64,000 bases of DNA, taken from NCBI GenBank assembly GCA_019914945.1, contig CM034102.1, positions 5,569,501-5,633,500 on the forward strand. The letters run 5' to 3'. The DNA comes from Typha latifolia (taxonomy: Eukaryota; Streptophyta; Magnoliopsida; Poales; Typhaceae). A model generated the notes under the pieces. The model was given only the letters and a program-made list of their open reading frames with translations, did not search any database and was not told the origin of the DNA. Shown piece by piece: positions 24,199 through 36,310 of this stretch. Every line of letters starts with the position of its first letter. Positions within the stretch are counted from its first letter, which is position 1. The translations under genes and the position numbers were made by a program.

Positions 24199-27100
24199 GA
24201 TACGGTGGCGGAGATCCGCATAGAAATTAGAAAGAGAGAAAAGAGAGGCTGTGGAGGTCTTTCTGATTTCGATCTTTGAACAGGTATGCAAAGAGTGGGG
24301 TTTAGCTGTCTGCTTCTATGCAGGGAAACAACGGGCTGGATTGAATGTCTCAAAACCTTTTTTTTTTTCTTTTTGGCTCAACTGACATCTTAATATTATT
24401 ATTATAAAATTATTATTTTTTAACAAAAAAACTTCCATTGATATATTTTTGATCAAATAATACTTACTTATACACAAGAGATAGTTTTGTAGTAAGTATT
24501 ACTCAAAAACTCTTTTAGTTCTATATTTAAATCCTGCCATCTAGGATAATTTAAAAAGCAAAAGGATCACACTAATATTATCAATGTGCTGACAACTCCG
24601 TTCCAAGAAAATTATAAAATTAGGTGTATCTATAATTTTACTCATATTTTATTATTTAACTATAAAATATAATAATTAACTTAAATAAGTTTATATAATA
24701 ATTTGTGTTTTGTTACTAACTATGAGCAAGTATGTTAATTGTTCTAAAATTTAGGCTTTTAAAACGTGCATAACTTTATTACGCCTTTTACCTGTGATAA
24801 TATACATAAGTAAGTATTTAGTTATAAAATATATTTTATGGAATCCTAATTTATCCACCCACCCTTTTTTATTATTAATTTTGCACGAGAGCAAGTAGTA
24901 GTAATAAAGTGTTAAAGTTTAATTACATTTTTACCTCTAAATATAATTAAGTATCACATTGGATCCTTTATAAAATATAATTGTACAAATTTAGTTTGGG
25001 AGCTTATATAACGTTATGATCTTTATTCTTCTAAAGGGTAGCATTGGGTTAAATTGAGACTTTTGTCTTAAAAACTCGTAATATATTTTAAATTACACTT
25101 TCTCAAATTTTACGTTTTCATTTCAAATTCTCTTATTTTACTATTTTTTTAAACTAATTTGCCCTCTCCTTATCTTTTAAAAGTTTTTAACAATTTTATT
25201 TTTTATTTATTAAAATATAAAGAAATTATAAGACATTCTTATTCATATACAAAATATAGAGTAATTTAGAAAAAGAACTCTCTTTATTAGGAGAGATTAG
25301 ATGTGAGGAAATAACTGTGACAAATTTTTGAGTTTTTTATCCTCGTCCCTATCCTCATTCTTATTATCTTTTTTCTAGGATCTTTTCTGTTATGAATTTT
25401 GATAAACATTATTGTATATGTGTTATAAAACTTATTTAATTTTCTATAACTTCATCTTTAATGAGTATCTTTAAATTCGACACTTTCAAAGATTTAAAAT
25501 TTAAAATTGTCAATTTGAATAATAAGATTATCTTTTTCATAAGAACTTTAATCAATATTATTTTAAACTTTCAAAATGGTTGAATTTAAAGATACTCATA
25601 ATATATGAAGCTGTAGATGACTAAATAAGTTTTTCGATGCATATAAAATAATGTTGATAAAAGTTGACATAAAAAATAAAACGATCAGAAGCCGACCTCC
25701 AACAATATCTCTCTACATTAATGTTGTTGTCTTGCAAGCTTCCCTCAAGCGCCATGGCCATGTCTCCCTTTGATTTGTTTTCATGTGCGTATGCGTATAT
25801 ATGTATATATGCTATGAACGTGTTTGTATATACTTTGAATGTTGATGTAAATGCGACGCTCCATCCTTCGCCCTCTTCCACTCCGCCGGTTCCAATTTTT
25901 TTTTTCCTCGTATGGTTTCGTAGGTCCATGAGTGTCAGACTTTAAGTGGTCTTAACGAACCTACTAGACTGTAACCCTAGTGAGCATGTATTCTTTCATG
26001 GCAAACCTATTGTAAAGCTTCAGCCTTATAGGGCTCGTTATTCCTAATATATAGTGCTAATGCTGTTTTGTCATGTATGAATGCTTATATAATACTTTAA
26101 TACCTTTAGGCAAGTGTGATGCTTATGTTTAAAGTCTCCCTAATCTTTCCTTCACGCACGTACGTATATATATATATATATGACTATGGGTGTAAAAGAG
26201 CAGAGCTTGGGCGAGTTGGGCCTAGCTCAACTTGACTAGAGAGGGTTTTTTTCTTTTTTTCTAGCTTGAGCTTGACTTGACTTGAGCTCAATCGATGAGG
26301 CTCAATAGCTTGTGGGCTAGTGAAGAAGAAGGGTTTAAAGTTCAAAGACTTATGCAAGCTTGGAGCGTGAATGTCGATAGGAACTTGAAGATGGCCAATC
26401 GATGATGTCAGTGGGAGCTTGAAGCTTGGAGATGGCTAATGAAAGTTTAGAGATAGTTGATCAAAGCTTGGAGATGGTCGATTGAATCTTGAAAATGGCC
26501 AATTGAAGCTTATAGATTGAAACCACCAAATTCTAGTGGTGAATCAATGGGAGCTTGGAGATTGAAATGGGTTAAATGGTGAAGATGGAGAATTAGATAT
26601 AGGTTTCGGTGGTGAAGAGGGTTTAGAGAGATGAAGATGGTCGAGCTGATGAGTTTGGAGAGATTAAAGTTGAAAACTTGGAGTAGAGTTTTTTTTTCTC
26701 TTATACATATCTTACAAACTATTGAATCTAAAATCCAACTATTCTAAACGTTTTATATATATATTCTATACGAGTCTCATCCAGCCGAGCTTGAGCAGAG
26801 CTAGGGGGTCAGCTCGATAATCTTTTTGAGCCTAATTCGTTAGCTCTGCTTGATTAGACTAAGAAAGAATAAGCTAGGTGACCGATTTAACTTAATTGTA
26901 CAATTGGTCTATGAACTTTCTCTAACAAAAATAAAAGCAAAGGCACCGGTGGTAGGACGACATATGGGGCCTAAATCCAGGTCACACTTTTTTGTGAGTA
27001 GGTGAGGATTAGTCCTGGCACTCATTGAAGTTTCAATAGGATCATAAACACTGCATCTCTCGTGAATACATTCCAGATCAAGGTACCCTGAGAGCAGCTA

Positions 27101-27590
27101 TCCTTGAAGTTTTCGTCCGTGCTCTGTTTGTTTCTACATTTACTTCTTTTGGGGCATCTACCTTTAAAAATATCTCTTATTTGATTATATTGCTAAATAT
27201 CCTCTCGATTACCTTTTAAACTCTGGATAATTTAATAGATATAAATATTTCTTGGTATATACGCGGAAAAAAAGAACATTTTCTTAAGAGCTTGATTCTA
27301 GTGGAGAACAGAGCAGAAGATTAAATTTTTTTAAAGAAAAACAGAGACTATGAAAAAACTTGCATTAACCAAAGAGCATGAAGTCGTTGAGTTTCTGGCA
27401 CAAAAGAACGAACTAAATTATGCCAGTTTCAAACTTATATACACAAGCAGGTGAGCCATTGGCATTTGCCGTTTCAATTTTAGTAAATCGTAAATCGCTA
27501 TCATTATTTTGTGAAATGTTTGAAAGAATCCTATCCAACATAACAGTCACTTGAGGGAATATTTTCGCATATGTTTGGTCAAAAGGCAAT
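24199..27590. other. Intergenic region before the MSL duplication
   Basis: About 3.4 kb, very AT-rich up to 25700. The region 25720-26060 is of mixed composition without a gene I can name. A transposon-like segment covers about 26185-26870 (listed separately). The similarity to the second MSL copy begins near 27590. Confidence 0.6.
26185..26870. mobile_element. Degenerate nonautonomous transposon with internal repeats
   Basis: The left end has TATGGGTGTAAAAGAGCAGAGC, and close to it lie GGGCGAGTTGGGCC and CTAGCTCAACTTGA. The right part has CCAGCCGAGCTTGAGCAGAGC, GGTCAGCTCGA and TTAGCTCTGCTTGA. These GAGCT-rich ends resemble the GGGTGTAAA...GAGCTCGAGC repeats found widely in plants, probably hAT-type. 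The centre has about six diverged copies of a unit like AGCTTGGAGATGGCCAATTGA at uneven spacing. No transposase is seen. Confidence 0.5.
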
Positions 27591-27877
27591 TATGCAAGCT
27601 CACTAAAAAAACGAAGAAAAGTAGTCCTTGCAGTCCCACATTATTTGTATGGTATCACACAGTAGGAAGTGTTACAAGAAAGCAATCAAGCAAGAAATTT
27701 CAACAACCACAACAGCCATATTAGAGCAACCAACCATTATTTGTTGGCACTGCACGTTACAAGCCAACAGAAAGAGTTAAAACTCAGACCACAACGATAG
27801 AAATGAAGAATGTTGGCACATTTTGTCAGCTAAAACTCAGAAGTAATTACTTGTCCTCCCAGGGAGCTGGATAGAAT

Positions 27878-30658
27878 TTAAGATCTTTCGCCAATTGATA
27901 TAGGTAATGGAGTTGAGCCAGCATAGTTAAGTTGAACTTCCTGAGGCAGAAGGCGATAACTTATTGACAGCTCTTCAAATATCTTCTTCAGCTCAAGGAC
28001 AAGATCGGACCTCCTGCTGTTCTTCTCTATGATGTTCTGAAAGTTCATAGTGTGATTAACATATAGAGCCATCTTCATCTTGTTGACATTTATAATGTCC
28101 TTCACAACAATGCTGTGATTAGGTTGCCAATGATTGGATTTTCCATCGATGTACCTGAGAGATCCAAAAACATAGTTACTCCAAAATATTAGGAAAAAAA
28201 AAATGACGGAATCAAGTGCATTTGTGCTTGTTAGTCTAATAGCAGAACTAATTAAAGAGTGTACATGTAGAAAATATACAGAAGAAACAATGAACTCAAG
28301 AGTAAAAAAAAGAAAATTGAAAATCTTGATAACATATGCCCTAGTTATATGCAGAAGTGGGAAACAAGACCCAAAGTGATGATAAATAGTTGGAACTTAC
28401 GCTTTTAATTTAGATTTTAAAACCCCAATGCTCTCCACTGAGGTCGACATGTCAACAATGAACTCAATAGAATCGCCCATGTTAGGGCTTCGGTAGAAAT
28501 TGCTGATTGGTTTTGTTGCTAAGACAGAATTTGGATAGTATATCTTCTCATTGTCATATCTCAGGAAAACAGTAGTCAGTATATTCATTTCTTCTACAAT
28601 CATCTGCAAGAATTACAAATATATGTATATATTAGTATGTATAACTTGCAAGCACCAGCAGGAAGGTAGCAAAGCCTGAACGTTACCTGTACTCCATCAA
28701 CAACACAACGATCACCAACATCAAAAGGATGCATAACAAATACAAATATGATGGCTTCAAATGTAGTCTTGCAGGTGTTTCCAAACATGAAAGCCACTAC
28801 TAGTAACTGAGATGAGATAACAACAATCACTTGTGTCGTTGCAATGCCCATTAAAAGTAGTGTGATGATTATGACCACAAGAATTACTAAAACCGTCGTA
28901 AGTTTGTGTAGTTGTCTGACTGCAGTTTTAGTATCGTTTAAGGAGTGTGCAAGCGATTTGCGATCAAGGTAGGCCTTCACCTGGAAAATCAAGTACAGTA
29001 CACTTATTCTTAGATGTCCTTACTAGCTTACTATCATCGAGTTCAAGTGCTTATTTGAGCTTGTCAATAGCTTAACATCTTACAATAAGAACAAGTTTAA
29101 ATATTTGAGTTAAGAGAATTTTAGATTACCACCCAGTTCCTCAAGGCAGACTTCTTAATCCTTCCAGTCTCTGCAGCACCTTCAAACAGCGGAAGCAAAA
29201 TGTCCACTTCCTCCTTGCTCAAAAACCTCAGAAGATCCTCCGCATCAATATATCTATATATGTCCCGGGACAAAAAGCAAACAGATCAGGAAAAGCAAAT
29301 AAGAAAAAGTAGAAAAGAAGAATATGAACCATTAAAAGATCTCCTCACTTGTGATGAGGCTTCGCAACATTCTTAAAAATCCGGTAAGCCGCAGCCTTTG
29401 CTTCCCACTCGCTGTTTATCTCCTTATCTTTCTGCTCCCCACACTCCTCATCAAAATTATCGATAGTGTTTGAAATTGTCGAGAGCCCAGATGTCCTAAT
29501 CACATTAATGAGCCCCCTCATCGTCCAAGCTGAAACCTTCTCCTGATTCATCTTATGAAGCTTCCCCACATCAATCACTGCCTGCTCCTCCTCTCCTTTC
29601 GCCTTCCCCTTCCCTGTGCTCCTAAAGCTCAATTGGCACATAATCTTGTCCCTTCCAATATTTTCCGCCAACTCCATCACTGGAGGTCCCGAGAGCGTCT
29701 GAAGCACATATTGATGAAAGATCGACTCTTGAATTCGATCGAAGAATGTATTCATATGAAATGAAGAAGCCAGTATCTTCATGAGTAGAGTATTCATTAA
29801 CCATACCACCGACCCAATTAGAAGCGATGCCAGGAATCGCGACACATAATTGAGAATCTTCTCAGTCTTCTGAGATCTATCAACGCCTTGATCGAAGAGT
29901 AGGGACCAAGAAAGCAACACCAAACTCAACCAAATGCATGCCCTGACACTACCTCTCAATCCATACACAAAGTAGAGCACTTTCTTCTTCAAAAGGAAGT
30001 TCCTTTCTATCATAAAAACAAGAATAGTCATCAACCATTGGGTAACCAATCTCCCGCAGCATATAACAGTGACCATCAAACACCATTTCCAAATCTCTAA
30101 ACCCCAGATAACAAAACCCTGCAATCTATGCACCGTCAAGCTCGCGACGAGGCACCCCATTGACACAATTAGGATGACCCACTCTATCAAACACTTAGCT
30201 TTCAACTTCCGACGCCTCTTCGTGCTCTCGGGGCAGTGCTCCTTCTTATATATCTCTTCCTCTTCCTCGTCTTCCACGTCCGCTGCCGCCGAAGGGTCCT
30301 TCGGCGTTCCATGGCAAGTTGGGTGGCCCTCCTCGACCGGAGTTGGAACTGAAGGGGGATGTGGCTCGGCAAATCTCGATTTTGGTTTCGAGATTGACTT
30401 CCTTCGAACCAGGGTTTCAGATTTCGGCGGTCTTGGAGGCTTCTTTGGGCTGGGGCTGGACTTGATGATCTCAGGGGAGTGGTGTTCTGCTCTATAAGGG
30501 GATTTAGGAAATGGGTCTTTGTAGGAATCTTCAAAAGACTCCGCCTTTGCATCGTTAATGGAATTCTTGGGAGGATTTGGAGGTGTTGCTTCCTCTCCTG
30601 AGATCATAAGCACCACTTCCACTTGCTTTCTCTCTTGAGTGTCTCTCTGGGGATCCAT
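27878..30658 (-). CDS. MSL10-like mechanosensitive ion channel, tandem copy A
   Basis: Five exons on the minus strand (30658-29349, 29253-29130, 28980-28687, 28603-28401, 28154-27878) encode 735 residues with all GT-AG junctions in phase. MscS-like channels of the plasma membrane open on membrane tension and conduct anions; MSL10 also triggers Ca2+ and ROS signalling and cell death. The cytosolic N-terminus (1-150) is Ser/Pro- and Lys-rich with an acidic run, EDEEEEE (129-135). Transmembrane helices lie near residues 157-176, 191-216, 239-256, 272-294 and 502-522. The pore helix region, about 526-568, contains SSQLLVVAFMFGNTCKTTFE and then the family signature FVMHPFDVGDRCVVDG. The soluble MscS domain continues with EEMNILTTVFLRYDNEKIYY and NFYRSPNMGD. 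Length matches Arabidopsis MSL10 (about 734 aa). It lies about 2.6 kb downstream, on the same strand, of copy B and appears intact. Confidence 0.93.
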
Positions 30659-30949
30659 GGGAGCGGGAGCTGCAACAGCTGAGAAATGCTACTAGAACTT
30701 CAGAGAAATCTCAAAAACCCTAGCTTTGTTGTGAAGATGAAGAGGAGCAAAAAGAAGCCAAGTTTTGCTCTCCTGAATTTCCTGTCTTGGGAGAAGGGAA
30801 GCAGTGGGGGTGGGGGAGTGGGCGCAGTGATGCAAAAGGAGCCGTTAAATCAATTTAAAAACACGCAGCAAGGTCTAATCCGAGATGGTGAAGTGGATGT
30901 GATCCAAGTACCTAACAGCATACTGGAATATTTTCCTCTCTACATCTGG

Positions 30950-30955
30950 CACGTG
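30950..30955 (-). promoter_or_regulatory. G-box CACGTG upstream of MSL copy A
   Basis: A perfect CACGTG core, in the context GGCACGTGGT, lies about 290 bp before the start codon of copy A. G-box and ABRE elements of this type bind bZIP or bHLH factors. The matching position of copy B (36798-36803) reads CACGTC. Function is inferred. Confidence 0.45.
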
Positions 30956-31385
30956 GTATAATTCAGGTGGGTCCAGGTGTGCGACTGGTAGCAGCAAGGT
31001 CGCATGTCAGATTGTCGCTGTCGCTGTTGATTTTTTCCGACGCAAGGGGATTGTGATCAGCTTTATATTACTTCTGCATTACATAAAACAGAGGGAAATT
31101 GGGTAGACTTGCGCCCCAAAATAAAACAAGGTGAGGCTTTCCTAACCTAAACACCAGACTGGAGTGGATGATCTTTTCCATATACTACCATTAGAACTAT
31201 AAATATTTCTAACACTAAAATGCTTGACTCTAAATACACTCACACCCATTTTGTACAAACATGTAAAAAAAAGAAAGAGAAAACACGAGAGAAATATCTA
31301 CTAGCATAATCGATTATTTTTACTATAAAGAATATAAAATATAAGTAGAGAGATTTCACATTTCTATCATCATGAGCATTAAGAC

Positions 31386-31792
31386 CCCGAGCTTTAAATA
31401 AGCCGAGCCGAGCTGAATTTTTTAGCTCGAAAAGTTTAATCCCGAGCTTTAAATAAGCCGAGCCGAGCTGAATTTTTTAGCTCGAAAAGTTTAATTGAGT
31501 TGAACTAAGCTTGAGTTAGCTTGCTCGAGCTCGGCTTGAAAATGTTTGATATTTAATATGTGAGAAAATATTATATATATTTATATATCAAAATAAAAGT
31601 ATAAATATTATATAGCATAGTTGGTTAAAGCAACTCTTATTCTTTTTAAATATATTAAAATTAGTTATTAGATTAGCTTAATACAATACTTAGATTTTGA
31701 ATCGAGCTGCCAGCCCATAAGCAGCCTAGTCGTGCTCGAGCTCGAGCTGAGCTGGGCCTAACTCGCTCAAGTTCGAATAGTTTACACCCCCT
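31386..31792. mobile_element. GAGCTCG-rich transposon remnant with a 55-bp tandem duplication
   Basis: The block opens with two exact or near-exact 55-bp units (31386-31440 and 31441-31495) beginning CCCGAGCTTTAAATAAGCC. It continues with GCTTGCTCGAGCTCGGCTTG, an AT-rich middle, and a right arm with GTCGTGCTCGAGCTCGAGCTG. It ends in TTTACACCCCCT, the complement of the AGGGGGTGTAAA terminus seen on similar plant repeats. The left terminus may be missing. It has no coding capacity. Confidence 0.55.
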
Positions 31793-32089
31793 AATGGGCA
31801 TACAACATTCCAATAGAAACTCTTCTTGCTTGATCCTCATTTCCAACTAAGTTTGAGAATCTTAGATTAGTAAGAAGGCCTAGTTAGAGAGCAAGTCTCA
31901 AGTTCCTCTCTTCTCAACGCCGGAAAGAGAGTACAAAAGAGAAGCCTTCTCTTATCTACCAACCCTCTTGTATTTGGATTAACCCAAACTCTCTTATGCA
32001 TTCTCCCACTTAATTTAAACCGTATGAGTCAAGTGAATCCAGACCAACATAACTTACTCCATGAGTCTATTAAGCCAACCGAAATGACT

Positions 32090-32600
32090 ACTATATTTGA
32101 ATAGTGAGTTTGTGGATGCAACCCCAAGCGGATCGCCCACACCTTCTTCGCCGGTAAGTAAAGCCGACCGCCTGACATTCACGAGATTGGCTCCCATGCA
32201 ACTTGTCCTATGGAGGGCTGCGCCACCACCTCCTTGGAGCTCCCTCAAAACCAACAAGTCATCGGAGTTCAGTTTCACCCAACTAGATCGATCGGAAGGC
32301 CACCGCTCGAGACTTGTGAAAGCAGAGAGGGGGAAGCCAACAGGGTGAGATTGCTACAGTCATCATCAGTTGCCAGGTGGGACACCCTACAATTGCTGAC
32401 GCCCATGGCTGGACCACAGCATCGCAAAGCCATCTGAAAATATAGCATGACGAACTTGCTGCAAAAACTCCTTATTTAAAGTCGTTGGTGTCTCCAAGAT
32501 CAGTGGCGTTGGCCTGATGGATCTCGATATTTCTGGTCCTGCCTACTCTGAGAGCGCCTAGATCGAGTGCTTGCTTCTCTTCCTAGTGCGATCTTTTCTC
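32090..32600. other. GC-richer block of unknown origin
   Basis: This block of about 500 bp stands out from the AT-rich surroundings. An 83-codon frame (32097-32348) and overlapping frames encode Pro/Ser-rich peptides with no family resemblance. It has no counterpart in the other half of the MSL duplication, so it is probably an insertion, perhaps part of a retroelement. Confidence 0.4.
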
Positions 32601-33076
32601 AACGGCTTAGATCCTCCATTTGCCTGCTCTTTCAAGCGGCCATTAATATTTACTTCTTGATCCCCTGGTAAGGAAAAGTCCCCGGCGTTATCGTTTTCCA
32701 AATTGTCGGCTGTCATGTTACAAATGAACATTTTAAAAGTTTTTAGTGATAATTTTATAAAAAAAATTGTGCAGTTGTTCACTAAAAAAGACGAAAAGAA
32801 CTACTTGCAGTGTCACTTCTTTTGCATGTGTTAAACAAGCAAGCAACAAATTTCAACAACCACAACAGCCATATTCGAGCAATCAACCATTACATGGAAC
32901 CATGACAACAATAAACAACACTGACTAGGAGACAGTGCATGTTGCAAGCCAACAAAAAGAGTTTATTGATGTAGGTAATGGACTTGATATTAATATTAGT
33001 CGAACACGGATAGATATGAAGAGATTGCAGCACATTTTGCCAGCTAACTCTCGACGTAATTACTAGTCCTCCCAGG

Positions 33077-33354
33077 GATCTGGATAGAATTTAATATCTC
33101 TGGCCCATTGATATAGGTAATGGAGTTGAGCCAGTATAGTTAAGTTGAACTTCCTGGGGCAGAAGGCGGTAACTAATTGATAGCTCTTCAAATATCTTCT
33201 TCAGCTCAAGGACGAGATCTGGATAGAATTTAATATCTCTGGCCCATTGATATAGGTAATGGAGTTGAGCCAGTATAGTTAAGTTGAACTTCCTGGGGCA
33301 GAAGGCTGTAACTAATTGATAGCTCTTCAAATATCTTCTTCAGCTCAAGGACGA
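33077..33354 (-). repeat. 139-bp tandem duplication at the 3' end of MSL copy B
   Basis: Two adjoining 139-bp units (33077-33215 and 33216-33354) both start GATCTGGATAGAATTTAATA and differ at about one site (GGCGGTA against GGCTGTA). The coding strand meets the 33216-33354 unit first, which holds the real C-terminus and stop codon. The other unit lies entirely beyond the stop and is a nonfunctional copy of the last 45 or so codons. Confidence 0.93.
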
Positions 33355-36310
33355 GATCGGACCTCCTGCTGATCTTGTCTCCGATGTTCTGAAAGTTAAT
33401 AGTGTGATTAACATAAAGAGCCATTTTCAGCTTGTTGACATTTATAATGTCCTTCACAACTATGCTATGATTTGGTTGCCAGTGATTGGGCTTTCCATCT
33501 ATGTACCTGAGAGATCCATAGAAATAATTATTCCAAAAGATTAGGAAAACAAATGACAAAATCAAGTGCATTTTTGTCCTGTTAGTCTTGTAACAAACTA
33601 ATTAAAGCGTGTACATGCAGAATATTTACGGAGAAAACAATGAACCCAGAGTAAAAAAAAAATTGAAAGGCTAGATAACAGGAAAAGAAGGTATTCCCAT
33701 TGTCATGTACTATAAGGGCATTACTTTCCAAGATATGTGCAATTTAAGTAGCAGGAAGTTACGGTTATGTAAATTTGTAAGCAAGACCCAATGCTATGAT
33801 GAATAGTTGGAACTTACGCTTTTAATTTAGATTTTAAAACCCCAATGCTCTCCACTGAAGTCGACATGTCAATAATGAACTCAATAGAATCCCCCATGTT
33901 GGGGCTTCGGTAGAAGTTGCTGATCGGTTTTGTTGCCAAGACAGAATTTGGGTAGTATATCTTCTCATTATCATATCTCAGGAAAACAGTAGTCAGTATA
34001 TTCATTTCTTCTACAATCATCTGCAAGAATTACAAATATATGTATATATTAGTATGTATAACTTGCAAGAACCATCAGAAAGGTAGCAAAACCTGAAAGC
34101 TACCTGTACTCCATCAACAACGCAACGATCACCGACATCAAAAGGGTGCATAACAAATACAAATATGATGGCTTCAAATGTAGTCTTGCATGTGTTTCCA
34201 AACATGAAACCCACTACGAGGAGCTGAGATGAGATTACAACAATCACTTGTGTTGTTGCAATGCCCATCAAAAGTAGTGTGATGATTATGACCACAATAA
34301 TTACTATGACCGTCGTAAGTTTGTGTAGTTGTCTGACTGCAGTTTTAGTATCGTTTAAAGAATGCGCAAGAGATTTGCGATCAAGGTAGGCCTTCACCTG
34401 GAAAGTAAAATACAGTACACTTATGATTTGGTATGGGCATTTAATGGTCTCCAAGAAAAGAAGAAATAAGTAGCATCTTCTATAATACGTGCATATATGT
34501 ATGGGTATGAAAGATAAAGACAGAGATAGCATATGAATCGACAATGTCAATGTCAGAAATGACTTTCTTCCCCAATTGTTAAGTGAAAGCCCAGAGTAGC
34601 TTACATGGGTTCTTTAATCAAGCAACTCTGAGGTCCTCTTCTTTTAGTACCATTGGTTCTTACTAGCTTACGATCAATGAGTTCAGGTACTTACAATTGT
34701 CAATAGCTTAACATCTTACAACACGAACAAGTCTGAAGATTTGAGTTGGAGAATTTTACATTACCACCCAGTTCCTCAAGGCAGACTTCTTAATCTTTCC
34801 AGTCTCTGCAGCACCTTCAAAACATGGAAGCAAAATGTTCACCTCCTCCTTGGACAAAAACCTCAGAAGATCATCCGCATCGATGTATCTATATATATGT
34901 CCCGGGACAAAACGCAAACAGATCAGGAAAAGAAAACTCTAGGAAAAAGAAGGAAAGAAGAATATGAACCATTGAAAGATATCCTCACTTGTGATGAGGC
35001 TTTGCAACATTCTCAAAAATTCGGTAAGCCGCAGCCTTTGCTTCCCACTCGCTGTTTATCTCTTTATCTTTCTGCTCCCCACCCTCCTCATCAAAATTCT
35101 CGATAGTGTTCGAAATTGTGGAGAGCCCCGATGTCCTAATCACGTTGACGAGCCCCCTCATCGTCCAAGCTGAGACCTTCTCCTGATTCATCTTATGAAG
35201 CTTCCCTATGTCAATCACTGCCTGCTCATCCCTTCCTTTCGGCTTCCCCTTCCCCGTGCTCCTAAAGCTCGATCGACGCATACTCTTGTTCCTTCCAACC
35301 TTTTCCACCAATTCCATCATCGAAGGCCCCGAGAGCGTCTGCAGCACATACTGGTGAAAGATTGACTCTTGAATTCGTTCGAAGAACGTATTCATATGAA
35401 AAGAAGAAGCCAGTATCTTCATGCATAGAGTATTCATCAACCATACCACCGACCCAATTAGCAGCGATGCCAGGAGTCGCGACACATTACTCAGAACCTT
35501 CTCAGTCTTCGACGATCGCTGCATGCCTTGATCGAAGAGTAGGGACCAAGAAAGCAATACCAAACTCAACCAAATGCATACCCTGACACTACCTTTCAAT
35601 CCATACACAAAGTAGAGCACTTTCTTCCTCAAAAGGAAGTTCCTTTCTACAATAAAAACAATAAAAGTCATCAACCATTGGGTAACCAATCTGCCGCAGC
35701 AGATGATAGTGACCATCAAGCACCATTTCCAAATCTCTAAACCCCAGATAACAAATCCCTGCAATCTATGCACCGTCAAGCTCGCGAAGAGCCAACCCAT
35801 GGCCAAAATTAGGATGATCCACTCGATCAGACACCTAACCTTCCACTTCCGACGCTTCTTCATGCTCTCGGGGAACTGATCCTTCTTATAGATCTCTTCC
35901 TCTTCTTCGTCTTCCACGTCCGCCGCCGCCGAAGTGTCCTTCGGCGTTTCATGGCAAGTTGGGTTGCCCTCCTCGACCGGAGTTGGAGTTGGAGTTGGAG
36001 CTGAAGGAAGATATGGCTCCACAAATCTCGATTTGGGTTTCGAGATTGACTTCATTCGGGCCAGGGTATCCGATTTCGGTGGTCTTGGAGGCTTCCGTGG
36101 GCTGGGGCTGGACTTGATGATCTCAGGGGAGTAGCGTTCTGCTCTATAAGGGGATTTAGGAAATGGGTCTTTGCAGAAATCTTCAAAAGACTCCACCTTT
36201 GCATCGTTAACGGAGTTCTTGAGAGGATTTGGAGGTGTTGCTTCCTCTCCCGGGATCATAACCATTACTTCCACTTGCTTTCTCTCTTGGGTGTCTCTAT
36301 AGGAATCCAT
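33230..36310 (-). CDS. MSL10-like mechanosensitive ion channel, tandem copy B
   Basis: Five exons (36310-34989, 34888-34765, 34397-34104, 34020-33818, 33506-33230) encode 739 residues with the same exon lengths as copy A, except exon 1, which is 12 bp longer. That difference comes from a Pro-Thr expansion (PTPTPTPVEEG; GGAGTT units near 35978-36000). Topology, the HPFDVGDRCVVDG signature and the soluble MscS domain are as in copy A. Differences include a Gly instead of Ala in the pore helix (VVGFMFGNTC, residue about 545), several changes in the cytosolic N-terminus, and a C-terminus ending SMGQRY rather than SIGERS. No frameshift or stop interrupts it, so both copies look functional. Its last exon is followed by a 139-bp tandem repeat. 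The promoter is diverged from that of copy A. Confidence 0.93.

Larger units (their letters stand above)
30659..33076. other. Spacer between the two MSL genes
   Basis: The part to about 30985 is the promoter and leader of copy A and is alignable with the promoter of copy B. A transposon-like block lies at 31386-31792. A GC-richer block follows at about 32090-32600 with an open but unrecognised frame. From about 32770 the sequence matches the 3' flank of copy A (compare 27595-27790), marking the duplicate boundary. Confidence 0.7.

Noticed and set aside
24165..24200. Interstitial telomere repeat
   Set aside because: Only about two heptamers, and they are codons of the Ser-Pro protein.
32097..32437. 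Possible small genes in the GC-richer block between the MSL copies
   Set aside because: Several overlapping frames on both strands and no known motif; kept only as an unexplained island.
33091..33330. A separate small gene resembling the MSL C-terminus
   Set aside because: It is the out-of-place unit of the 139-bp tandem duplication behind the stop codon of MSL copy B.
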